Positions 45,501 to 56,314 of a stretch of 64,000 nt of DNA are shown here, in pieces. A program made the position numbers and the translations under genes. The stretch comes from Fremontodendron californicum. Taxonomy: Eukaryota > Streptophyta > Magnoliopsida > Malvales > Malvaceae. The stretch lies in NCBI GenBank assembly GCA_030761205.1, contig JAULJL010000028.1, positions 15,861,001 through 15,925,000 of the forward strand, read 5' to 3'. Position 1 is the stretch's first letter. Every line of letters starts with the position of its first letter. The notes beneath the pieces were generated by a model, which did not search any database, was not told the DNA's origin, and saw nothing but the letters and a program-made list of their open reading frames with translations.

Positions 45501-47445
45501 AGAAAACATAAAAGAGGAGTTTTAGAAGGAAGCTTGATAACATTTATTTCACTACCAAAAACAATAGAAAATCACAAAATATCAAAGAAAATCAGCAAGT
45601 TAAGCATGGAAAAGGAAAGAAAATGCAAGAGTTAGGTGCTTTTAGCTACCTTCAAAAGCTATTTTTCAAGCTTTTTTCTCTTCTAACTTTCTTTGCTTTT
45701 CAAAACTTAGCTCTTTTTCTCTCAAAATCAGAATGTGATCAGCCAAGAAGTGAGCCAAAATGAAAATACCCCCTCCCTTGTAGTGGCCGAATGGCCTTCT
45801 AGAATAGGGTAGAAAGTTGTAATTTTTTTCTAGCAAAATTTCATCCAAAGGCCCTTAATCCAATATGCTTTTTATGTGAAATTACCACAATTAGATTAAG
45901 TAATCAGCCCCTAACTAATATGATGTCAAGAATATGATGTCATTATGTTGACATCATCCCTCTCCATGCATTGGTCCATATGTCACAATCAGAAAGGCTT
46001 GATCAAAAAAATAACTATCTTACTATCCATTCTTAGCCTTTGGATGCAAGAACTCAGCAAAATCACTCTTCATCATGGGCTTGGCCGACTGACCCTTTGA
46101 ATTCCAACCCAAACCTCTACTTTTTAATTGCAAGAAAGGCCTTATTCAGTTTCTTCGGTAAAATGACCTTTTTGGCCCCCAAACCTAATTAAATAGCAAA
46201 CGGACTCCAAATCCAAATTTCCTTTTTTCAATACTTCCTAAATAATAAAAAATTGAATTTTGGAAGTTTTCATAATTTTTCGAGCCCATTTTCTATTTTT
46301 TTGGATTTTTCTTCCAAAATTGCCCCTTAGTGCACCCGAACTTTTACCATTTTTTAAACGAGCTCTGAATCCAGATTTTTCTTCACCAATCTCTTCCAAA
46401 TAATTTAAAATTGAGGTCTGGAGATTTTCAGAATTTTTCAAGCTCATTTGCTATTTTTTCGGGATTCATCTTCTTGAATTTCAGCTTAGTGGGCCCGAAA
46501 TTTGCCATTTTGCAAACGAACTCCGAATCTGAATTTTTCTTCTCCAATCTCTTCCAAATGATTATTTAAGATTGAGATCTGGAAGTTTTGGTAATTTTTG
46601 GACCTCATTTGCTATTTTTTCAAGATTTTCCAAATTTGCCCTTTTACCTCCGAAACCCATTTTTACTCAAAACAAGTCCGATTTCTAGATTTTCTTTTTC
46701 TGTGCCTTTGTCATAAATTGAACTGGAGTTGGTCTAAAAATGCCCAATTTTTACGATCGAATTCCCCTCCGATTTGATTTTTCCTTTTTTCAGTATCTGA
46801 AATTTTCTCGTTTTTTCATTTTTCCTCCAATGAACTCTCAGAATTATCAAACTGAGCCTTGGGCTATCCTTGTTTACTCACTCCTCATCAATTAGAGTCT
46901 TTAGTTTTACCGAATCGGGCCATTTCTATAATTTTCCCAATTTCACTAAAATCCACCAAAAACCCTAATTCTCGATTTTCTTCCAAATTGACTTTTCCTT
47001 CAGTTTTGCTTACAAATAGCTGCTCTATTACCCGTAGTCATTGCTTATCCTTCATTTGGAACCTCCAATTTCGACCGATTTGATCGTTTAAGCACTTTTC
47101 CCCAAAATTTCTGAATTAGGGTTTCCTTTCTACTGAATCTTGTAACCCATCTTCCGAACTCCATATCTTTCATTGTAGACCTCGGATTATCAAAATTCTT
47201 TCACCATTGTTCAATTGAACTTTAAATCTTGATTTTGAATGTGGGTTGACTTTTTTAGTAGTTGACTTTTCGGGATTGACTTTTTCGAGGTTGACTTTTT
47301 CAAGATTGGCTTTTTATGCCTGCTTTCTTAAACAAACTCTCGGAGTACCACCTGCAGGATGAGAAAAGACTTTTTGCATTCTAAAGCATCACTTTAGAAA
47401 GAAAAATACCTTATTTAGTGGTCCGGACAAAATTAGGTGTCTACA
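42578..47445 (-). repeat. 5' LTR of element 2 (4.87 kb)
   Basis: It runs from TGTCGCAACC to GGTGTCTACA on the + strand. It is colinear with the other LTRs but clearly diverged from that of element 1, so it represents a second subfamily. It contains the AT-rich array (43300-43510), GCATG-rich words (44580-44720), a reduced version of the 160-bp array (about 46210-46640) and the GTTGACTTTTT repeats near the sense-strand start (47240-47310). ORFs inside are not conserved between copies. Confidence 0.9.
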
Positions 47446-47547
47446 CTTAGCATTTATCATTGTTCCCTTCCCTGGAACTTCCACCCTGTAGGACTACCTG
47501 ACTTGCCATATTATTGAGCCAAAAACTAAGATCATTGTAATAAATAA

Positions 47548-47854
47548 CTAGATCTGTTCATGAGCCGGGTCGGGTTGTGATCTGAATTTTTTTTTCTTAT
47601 CCAAACTCATTTCGGGCAAAGACTGGGTCAGCCCGTAAGCTTGTTTTACTATTTATAAATTATTAAAATATTAAAAAAAAAAGTATATTAATATTTATAT
47701 ATTATAATTAAATTTAAATTAAAAAATATTTTTTATTTAATGAATAGTAATTCGGGCCGGATTGAGTCGGATTATAAAATTCTTTATCCAACCCGATCCA
47801 ATTCGGGCCGGGTTTATCGGGCCGAGCGGACGACTCGACCCTGAGTAAGTCTAG
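47548..47854. mobile_element. MITE with CTAG...GGGTCGG termini, copy A
   Basis: Starts CTAGATCTGTTCATGAGCCG and ends GACCCTGAGTAAGTCTAG, imperfect inverted ends with an AT-rich centre and GGGCCGG-rich arms. TAA lies on both sides, and the longer flanks AAATAA/TAATAA are similar, which fits a Harbinger-type 3-bp target. 307 bp. Confidence 0.65.
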
Positions 47855-48099
47855 TAATAACAGATCCTTTTTCTTGATATTATGCTTGTGCATAATAAGT
47901 TAGTTTATATGGAAAATTAAATGAAACTACCAATTCTCTGCAATTTCACCTGTTTGTTTACGTTGGCCATGTTAGAAATGGAAATGTAAATCCATAGATA
48001 GACAGCTTTAAAGCTTTTGGTTTACCTTGCCTTGCCATGTTAGATAGACAAGAAAGAAAACAGAGATCCAAGAATATGGTACTAGAAAAAAAAGGACAT

Positions 48100-48346
48100 C
48101 TAGACCTCCTTATGAATCGGGCCACGGTCCGAAATTTTTTTTGCCTTGCCTAGACTCAACCTTAAATCGGGTCGGACCGATCTATCAGCCCATATTTACT
48201 TTCATATATTATTAAAAAATTATTTTATATTAATATTTTTATATTTTTATAATTAAATTTAAATACAAAAATTATTTTTTTATTATTTAAATAATGATCC
48301 AGGTTGGACCAAGCTAGACGGACTGCCTGACTCATGAGCAGGTCTA
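48100..48346. mobile_element. MITE with CTAG...GGGTCGG termini, copy B
   Basis: Starts CTAGACCTCCTTATGAATCG and ends CTCATGAGCAGGTCTA, with the same AT-rich centre (TTATATTAATATTTTTATAT). About 247 bp. No clean target duplication. Confidence 0.6.
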
Positions 48347-49116
48347 AACACATCCCCATCCACACTGTTTAATAGTGAAATTATTAAAAGCTACAAATAG
48401 AATTAGTAATGACACATATCTTTTAAAATATATTAAATTTTAAAAAAAAATATTAAAAAAAAGAGACATGTGGCACACTTTTAATCTCGTTTGTCGAATT
48501 AAAAAATTTCATTGTCAGTATATAAAAAACAAAATATATAGAGAGTAGATATTCACTTACATTAGTGTAACGCTTTCATAATTTTTTATACAATTTATAT
48601 TTACTTAATCCAACCGTCATATTTTACGCTTTATTCACGTAGATCATGCAGATCGAGTTTGAAAAAATAAAAAATGTTTAACTATTTGTTTGATGAAAAA
48701 AAATTCAACCGTTTAATATATATTAAAAAAATAATATTCTCGATCGATATGATAAAAATATCAGATCAATTTGAAACTTTACGTGCATGATTATTAAATC
48801 TAATAATAAATTTATTAAAATATTAATCGTATATAAAATTATAAAAACATGTCAAATTAATTAACTTTACGCTAATATAAATAAATTTCTTCTCATATAT
48901 ACTTATATATACATATGGGATAGTGTAAACTTTTAAAGTCCCGAGCTTTCTATGGGAATTATAGAATAAGGCTAAGAGCTAACAAAATTTATGTCTGCAT
49001 CCATAATAAAAGATATTTATTAAAAACTAAAAATTTAAAAATATTAAGGAAGTGATTTTTTTTTTTTTTTAATCTTCGTTTTAAATTGATATTTTCAGAA
49101 AGATTTAGATTTTTTT

Positions 49117-49855
49117 GGTTTTTTTATATAAATATAGCCAAAAAAAATCCCAAAATACCTATGCTTTTAGATTATTTCCCAAAATACGCTGGTTTGAAAA
49201 TTAGCTAGGAAATCGCCACCCCCCATGGCGATTTCCCAGCATCAAAATATTGATTTTGGCTAAAAATACCAAGGGAAATCGCCATTGGGGGGTGGCGATT
49301 TCCCTTGGTGTTTTTTTCAAATTTTGATAAAAATACCAAGGGAAATCGCCACCCCCATGGCGATTTCCCTTGGTATTTTTAACCAAATTTGTAAAAAGGA
49401 TGAAAGAAAATCGCCATGGGGGGTGGCGATTTCCCTTCATGTAATTTTTTTTTTTAATTAATAAACAAATTTTATTTTTTTTTTTTAATTTGTAAATTTT
49501 TTTTTAAAATTTAAAAATTATAGATTAAATTAAATTTCTTATTAAATTTAAATATGGAAAATTTTGTTTCTTATAAAAATTAAAAAAACAAAATAATATT
49601 TCTTCTTAAATTTGTATATCAAAAATTATATTTGTAAGTTTTGTTTTAATTTTAAAAATTTGTAAGTTTTGTTTTTTAATTTTAAAATTTATAAATTAAA
49701 TTAAAATAATTTTTTTATAATTTTAAAAATAAAAAGAAATTTCGTAAGGTAAATTTTATTATTTAAAATTTATGAACAATTTTTTTAAAATTTTGTTAAT
49801 TGATTTGTATTAGATAAAAACAAAAAACAAACAAAAAAACTTGCATTACATTTTC
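49117..49855 (+). repeat. Left TIR of the MULE, with four GC-rich palindromes
   Basis: The outer third carries four palindromes with arms ending GGAAATCGCC / GGCGATTTCC at 49208-49236, 49269-49308, 49331-49378 and 49400-49440. Their loops alternate between C-runs and G-runs (ACCCCCCAT, ATTGGGGGGT, ACCCCCAT, ATGGGGGGT). The rest is poly-A/T-rich sequence up to CTTGCATTACATTTTC. Confidence 0.9.
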
Positions 49856-49903
49856 CCTTATAATCCAAAGTACATGATAAGTTGAGAAAAACATGTAATT
49901 CAT

Positions 49904-52667
49904 TTATTGTTGATGCGAAGTCTCCCCCAATGTGCCAAATCGTTGCGGACAATTTCGACGGTTATGACCTTCGTTTCTGCATAATCCACAACGTTTTGGT
50001 TGGTCTTTCTCCCTGAGGTCCATTTCATTACGAATACGACTTGATTTTGGCCGACCATGTGGATTTCTCCGCATTTCTTGATTGGGACACACTTCTGGAC
50101 CATCATATTGAGGCCAGTAACCTTCATTTCCAACAGCTTCGAACTCATGTCTATAAACATTCAATATAGTTTTCAGTCTATAGACTTTGTCCACATATTG
50201 CATGCAATCTACATGGACATGTGCACAGGCAGCAACTACATGTGAACAAGGGAACCTTTGTGCTTGAAACTTTCCACAATCACACCACATGTCACTGAGG
50301 TTGACTTTGTACTTCATTGCAGAAACACCCTCTTGTGGAGCAACTAACTCTTCAACCAGAAAAGATTGATTTGCTCGCGTAAAATTACGAACAATGTGGG
50401 AGTTAGCTTTCCTGCGATTTTCTTGCATAGCTTGTGTGACTGTTTCACAATATGTGTGCCCTCCCTCCATCATGGCAATTTGCTTGTTCCCCATCTTAAC
50501 AAAAAGTGCAGCCAACCTATAATATGTTGATTGCACTAAAGCAGTAATGGGAAGATGACGCGTTCCCTTCAACACTGAATTGATAGATTCAGCTAGGTTG
50601 GTTGTCATATGGCCATAACGCCTTCCTTGATCATATGACTGCGCCCACTTCTCCTTGGGGATCCTATCAAGCCAGTTAGCCGCCTTTGCATTTTCTCCAC
50701 GAAGATTGTCGTACATGAAATGAAAATTCGGTCGCCTCAACTCGTATCCTAATAAATTTTAAAACAAAAAACTTGTGAATTTCAATATTATTTTATATGC
50801 TAAACGAAATATAAGAGATAAAATAACTATGATTTGATTTCATACCCATGTTAACAATTTGTCGACGCAATTCCTTATTGTTAAACTTTTTCATAAAGTT
50901 CGCTGCAATGTGTCGAATGCAGTACACTGAATATGCATGTGGAGGATTCCATCCACCATCGCGTCTAATCGCAGCTTTGATGGCTTCATGTCGATCAGAC
51001 ATCAAGCAAATGCCAGGCTATTTTGTCACGTGTCTGCGCAAGTTACTGAGAAAGAATGACCAAGCCTCTGTTGTCTCACCCTCCACAATGGCAAAGGCAA
51101 TTGGCAGTATGTTTCGGTTGCCATCTTGTGCAATAGCTAACAATAATGTGCCTTTGTATTTTCCATATAAGAAAGTACCGTCTATTTGCACAATAGGTTT
51201 ACAATACGGATACCCTTCAATGCACGACTTAAATGTCCAAAATAGTCGATGGAATATTCTCTTACCCTGGACCAGTCGATCACCGTGATATGCAGGTACC
51301 GTTTGCAATTCCACAATTGTACCAGGCACGAAATGTTGCATTGCACCTAACCATTTAGGTAGCTCATTATACGATCTTTCCCAATCGCCAAATACTCGAA
51401 CAATTGCCTTTTGCTTTGCTTGCCATGTTTTCTTGTAGGAGGTGATGTATCCATACCGGATTCGCATCTCAGCGATCAAAACTGAAACGGAAATCTCCGG
51501 ATTTGCTTGGACCAATGACAAAATGCATGAACAGATCATGTTACAATCTAACTTGCAATGATCTTGTGAAATCCTCCCCGATGTGCAAGTATGAGGCCCT
51601 TCATATTTTCTAATCTCCCATAGATGTTTCTTCTTCATAAAAGTTGCCCTTACTCTCCAATTACACCCATTCTCATACATTACGCACTTGGCATAATATT
51701 TCGTCGGCTCAGATTCAATTACTCTGTAATCTACAGAGTTTTTGATGTTATAGTGCTGGATAGCTGAAAGCACAGCCTCTTTCGTTGGGAATTGTAACCC
51801 AACACACAGATCAACTGCAGATGGATCAAATGTCAGAGGCATAGCTAATGTATGAGCATACTCTGGAAATTCCGGCACATGCATTGCCTCCAGATCCAGT
51901 GTATGCATATGGGATGCAGCCTGATATGGGGGAATATCTCGATGAGTGTTGATATCTCCATGAGTGGTGATATCTCCATGAGTGTTGATCTCAGCAGGGA
52001 CGACGTCTGGGTCAGAATCAGTATTGTCATCACTTGCGAATTCAGCATCCTCTTCTTGCTCACTAAATTCACCAACATCTTCACCATGGACTCCACGTGG
52101 ACGAACAGGATCAACACCAGCTGGCTCATCTTCGAGGGTAGTAGGAATTAGGGTTTGTGAGACTAATGAAGTTTGAAAAGTTGTAGCTTGAGATAAGGGC
52201 ACGACTTCTTCTGTGGGAACGTCGTATGTAGTGTGAACATAGAACGACCCAGAATCATAATCTTCTATAGGAAAGTTTTCTGTTGTGCGAACATTTGAAG
52301 GGCCGCAATCATCGTCAACATCATCTATGTCAGCATATAACTCAAGGACACCAACATTTGCAAATGTCTCATGAGCATAAAATATGCATCTGACATCATC
52401 ATCATCTTCAAGTGGAAATGTTCTATATCGGACACATCCTTCACCAATAGAAAGAGGATGCCTGTACTTAACCTCTGAAACTCTTTTTCTAGTTCCAGCT
52501 TTAATTTTTGTATGAATTTGCAGCTTCAGTTCCTCTAATGTGACGTCGTCTTCAACACGAAAACTTTTTGGACGTTCACAATCAAAGATAGCACCTTCGT
52601 CAGTATTATGAATTTGGCCATTATAGTAGACCAATGCGATCACTCTATTGCTCATGTTGTGTAGCAA
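49904..52667 (-). pseudogene. MULE transposase (MURA-like), two exons, one in-frame stop
   Basis: Exon 1 is 52667-50846, intron 50845-50749 (GT-AG, 97 bp), exon 2 50748-49904; about 888 codons. Order: N-terminal region MLHNMSNRVIALVYY with a PB1-like start; acidic spacer; MuDR DNA-binding domain (LCVGLQFPTKEAVLSAIQHY, NGCNWRVRATFMKK); MULE catalytic domain with DDE residues in VQIDGTFLYGKYKG, MSDRHEAI and LAESINSVLKG; SWIM zinc finger (CDCGKFQAQRFPCSH); C-terminal CCHC knuckle (CGLCRNEGHNRRNC). A TAG at 51018-51020 interrupts the frame between the first and second catalytic Asp. It is the only lesion seen, so the loss is recent. It would act in the nucleus on the TIRs. The stop codon at 49904 is about 50 bp from the left TIR. 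Confidence 0.9.
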
Positions 52668-52934
52668 AAGAAAGAAGAAATATAGAAGGATGAGAATGAG
52701 AATGAGGAGGTTTTAGCACTCAGGAAAAATCTGATTGAAAAACTGTTGTAGGGGGTATTGTAAACCTTCATAAGTATTATGAATTTATAATGGTTCATTA
52801 TGTTGTACCAGATGACAAATCCCATCCTTTGTGTAGGATGGAATCTGATTCTGATATTCTGCCTAGGACTATTTGACTGAAAAAGTTATAACTTATTCAA
52901 TGCAAAATGTGATTGATAAATCCCATCATTTGTC

Positions 52935-53100
52935 TCATCCATTGCAGAAAGAATCAAGTTCCAATATTTTCTGCAGCATTTGATGGACTGAAATATAGCT
53001 GAAACCTGTCTAAAAACCTATATCATCAGTCTTATCCATTGCAGAAAGAATCAAGTTCCAATATTTTCTGCAGCATTTGATGGACTGAAATATAGCTTAA
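52935..53100. repeat. 97-bp-period direct repeat upstream of the transposase gene
   Basis: A block starting ATCCATTGCAGAAAGAATCA and ending GACTGAAATATAGCT occurs twice (from about 52938 and 53035), nearly identical. It lies between the right TIR and the transposase start codon, where the promoter should be. Confidence 0.85.
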
Positions 53101-53142
53101 ATTTTTTTTTTCTGCTTTCCAGAATTTCACTTGTTTGCTTAT

Positions 53143-53907
53143 GAAAATGTAATGCAAGTTTTTTTGTTTATTTTTTGTTTTTATCTAATACAAATCAATT
53201 AACAAAATTTAAAAAAAAATTTGTTCATAAATTTTAAATAATAAAATTTACCTTACGAAATTTCTTTTTTTTTTAAATTATAAAAAAATTATTTTAATTT
53301 AATTTATAAATTTTAAAATTAAAAAACAAAACTTACAAATTTTTAAAATTAAAACAAAACTTACAAATATAATTTTTGATATACAAATTTAAGAAGAAAT
53401 ATTATTTTGTTTTTTTAATTTTTATAAGAAACAAAATTTTCCATATTTAAATTTAATAAGAAATTTAATTTAATTTATAATTTTTAAATTTAAAAAATAA
53501 AATTTACAAATTAAAAAATAAAAAATAAAAAATAAAAATAAAATTTGTTTATTAATTAAAAAAAAAATTACATGAAGGGAAATCGCCACACCCCATGGCG
53601 ATTTCCCTTCATCCTTTTTACAAATTTGGTTAAAAATACCAAGGGAAATCGCCGTGGATGGTGGCGATTTCCCTTGGTATTTTTATCAAAATTTGAAAAA
53701 AACACCAAGGGAAACCGCCACCCCCCATGGCGATTTCCCTTGGTATTTTTAGCCAAAATCAATATTTTGATGCTGGAAAATCGCCATGGGGGTGGCGATT
53801 TCCCAGCTTGTTTTAAAACCAACGTATTTTGGGAAATAATCTAAAAGGATAGGTATCTTGGGATTTTTTTTTTTTTTAGCTATATTTATATAAAAAAAAA
53901 AAAAACC
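53143..53907 (-). repeat. Right TIR of the MULE, with four GC-rich palindromes
   Basis: Inverted copy of the left TIR. Palindromes lie at about 53577-53612, 53639-53674, 53705-53740 and 53776-53805, with the same GGGAAATCGCC arms and changed loops (for example GTGGATGGT in the second). The arms are better kept than the loops. Confidence 0.9.
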
Positions 53908-54431
53908 GACTTTTTTTCATGCACTATGGAATCCAACTGTTTAATCTTAATTTAAGTTTCAAACAAAATAGAATAATTTGAAAATGAAAATGACCTCAAG
54001 CGCCATCGCATACAGTTGCCAAAAGGAGATAGAAAAAAATTAAATTTAAAAAAGAAAAAAAATGAGTTGAGATAAAAATGATAATGATTTTTTTTTTCTT
54101 TATCAATTATCAAAACTTATATCTTTGTTAATAAATACTTTTTTCTATTGCTGTAAGCATTAATTATTCTTGATACTTTGCCTTATTTCTTAATTTCTAT
54201 TCTCTTCCTTTTTTGTCCAAGCAAGAAACGAGAATCCAGAGAAGACAAATAACAAAATAAACCATTTTTCAAGTAAGAAAAAAATGAAGTTTGTGCCGCG
54301 CAATGGAATGCACGGAAATGCAATGTAAAAGTATGCACTTAGTGGTCAGTGGTCACCTTAAAACGTTTTTTTTTATAGGAAAAAAGAATTCAAATATAAC
54401 GATTAAGTTCCAATACAAAGTAGCATTTATG

Positions 54432-54680
54432 ATTTGTAACTAGACAGACCTCAAATAGTCCGTCCAGTTCGGTAAATCCAACTAGTATAGGCAGGAGTTT
54501 TAATAATTCAAGTCGAATCACTGTTTATCTATTAAAAAAATAAATTTTTATTTAAATTTAATTATAAAAATATATTTTTTAATATTATTATAAACAGTGA
54601 ACCGGACCGACAAACCGAACTTGAATAAAAAAAATTTCAAATCGCAATCTGACTCAATCCAATCCATGAACAATAGATCT
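54432..54680. repeat. Degenerate CTAG-ended MITE relative
   Basis: Starts CTAGACAGACCTCAAATAGT. Its centre (ATTTAAATTTAATTATAAAA) and second arm (GAACCGGACCGACAAACCGA) resemble copies A and B. Ends decayed. Confidence 0.4.
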
Positions 54681-55249
54681 ACTTGTACCTCAATCATCAT
54701 ATTAAAACGTTTGTTTTTTCTTTTTTTCCTTTTTTCTTTCATTTCTATCGAACAAAGTGTAAGTCTTAAATGCTGTTGGTTGTTTTACAATTTACCACTT
54801 GTCTTATTTTTTTCATTTTTTTTTCTTTAAATATCTATTAAAAAAAAACTATAATTAAGAATAATTGGAGAAAAAAAATTACAAAATACATATTTTAGTT
54901 TTTTTTTTTTTTTGCCAAAAATACATATTTTAGTTAATCAACATGTATTTTAAGAATTTAGTAAAATAATTGTTAAGAGAAACAACGAAGAAAACCCTCG
55001 TTAAAAAAAGAAAATGATTCTTTTATTATATATGTATATATTTTTATCATATTTCATGTTTTCTCTTCTTTTTTTCATTTTTCCCAATTGCCACCTCAAC
55101 TTGGAAGGCTACTATCCTAATCAATATTTGCCTGTGCTGGTTCCTCAATTATTCTTAATTACAGCTCCATGCACTTCAATATTATGCATCATCCATGTGC
55201 TTTCTCCGGTGATAATATAGAAAATTATTAAAGGCAGCTTATCTCCCTA

Positions 55250-55520
55250 GCCATGCCCATGCGGTGCTCATGAGCCAAGTCGAACCAGGCCACAGTTTTA
55301 ATTTTTTTGAAATCTCATACCTAAGCTCGTCCAGCCTGAACACCCGTTTTACTGTTTAAAAAATTATTTTTATATTAATATTTATATATTCTTATAATTA
55401 AAAAATATTTTTTTATTAATAAACAGTAATTCTCGATCCAAATTATAAAAAAATCTATATCCAAATCTAATCCAATACGAATCGAACAAGTAACCCGACC
55501 CTTAAATAGGTATGCGGCCA
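55250..55520. repeat. Degenerate CTAG-ended MITE relative
   Basis: It contains GGTGCTCATGAGCCAAGTCG, the AT-rich centre TTTATATTAATATTTATATA and TAACCCGACCCTTAAATAGG, in the same order as copy A. Ends decayed. Confidence 0.45.
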
Positions 55521-55655
55521 TGCACATGGCAAGAATTTATAATAAGGATACAATATTATTATTTATTTTTTTGCCAATTAATATGAAGGGCAAGTAGCAT
55601 CCAAGAATACTATGTCTATGATGCAGAAGGGTAGCGTGAAACTGAAACCTCATTC

Positions 55656-56272
55656 TTACTTTCGATGGCCAATCGCAAAGTGAAACCTCTTTTTATTCCT
55701 GTCATTAAAAGCATATTCAAGACGCAATGGCCCTAAAGGTGAGTTCACTCTTATACCAACCCCATATCCATATCCACTTCCAGGTTTATTTCTTGCCCCC
55801 GCAGGATTACCTAAAAAGCGCAACACATACTTCAGAGAAAAGAAGGAATATTAAAAGGGCAGGAACTTCACAAGCATTAAGCTGTTTCTAGAGCTGACAA
55901 AACTGATCCAAATCCGATTTAACTATGAAAAGTCCACAATTTGAACCCGCCTAATCTGAATCTAAAACAATTCAAACCCCAAATTAATCCGAATCCAAAA
56001 TGACCTAAACTCGAACGATCTAAAAAACTAATCCGAAAATTTAATCGATTTGACTTTACAATGTAACGGTTTAGATCCAAAAGAATCCAAACCGAAAACA
56101 ACCCGAATTGCCTTCAATCTGACCCACCCAATTGTCACCTCTAGTTGTTTGTATATTGGTATCTCAACCTCTATCCCATCTTGAACATTTGATGTTACCT
56201 CCACTACCCCCCCCCCAAAAAAAAAACACAACAAAAAAATTTTCCTTTTTTTTTCCTACCAAAACAGAATAA

Positions 56273-56314
<42 letters not shown>

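Larger units (their letters stand above)
27891..47445 (-). mobile_element. Ogre/Tat-type element 2, internally deleted, with nested solo LTR
   Basis: Composite element in sense (minus) order: 5' LTR 47445-42578, PBS, leader, ORF1, gag, protease/G-patch to about 35703, then directly a partial 3' LTR (35702-35313 plus 30166-27891). The 5-bp flanks are TTTAG (27886-27890) and CTTAG (47446-47450), a target duplication with one C/T difference. RT, RNase H, integrase, polypurine tract and about 2.2 kb of the 3' LTR are missing. A solo LTR of the element-1 type (30167-35307) is inserted in the 3' LTR. It cannot move without proteins from another element. Confidence 0.88.
47451..49107. other. Intergenic AT-rich DNA between element 2 and the MULE
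   Basis: No conserved ORF or RNA gene. It holds two copies of a CTAGAYCTG-ended MITE (47548-47854, 48100-48346). The remainder (48350-49107) is low-complexity AT-rich sequence. Confidence 0.5.
49117..53907 (-). mobile_element. Mutator-like element (MULE), complete with long TIRs
   Basis: Terminal inverted repeats of about 740-765 bp (49117-49855 and 53143-53907) begin GGTTTTTTTATATAAATATA. The flanks GATTTTTTT (49108-49116) and GACTTTTTT (53908-53916) form a 9-bp target duplication with one T/C change, the length expected for Mutator. The interior has one transposase gene on the minus strand. Total 4791 bp. The TIRs stay highly alike, suggesting a fairly recent insertion. Confidence 0.92.
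53917..55655. other. Intergenic AT-rich DNA between MULE and OEP80
   Basis: No conserved ORF. Two degenerate relatives of the CTAG-ended MITE can be recognised by their GGTCGG/CCGACC arms and AT-rich centre: about 54432-54680 and 55250-55520. Poly-T runs are common. The OEP80 3' UTR is expected just left of 55656. Confidence 0.5.

Noticed and set aside
51018..51020. In-frame TAG considered as an intron boundary or recoding site
   Set aside because: No GT/AG pair nearby restores a better frame, and the protein continues in the same frame right after it; a nonsense mutation is simpler.
50848..51288. 146-codon + strand ORF inside the MULE
   Set aside because: Shadow of the transposase catalytic domain on the minus strand.
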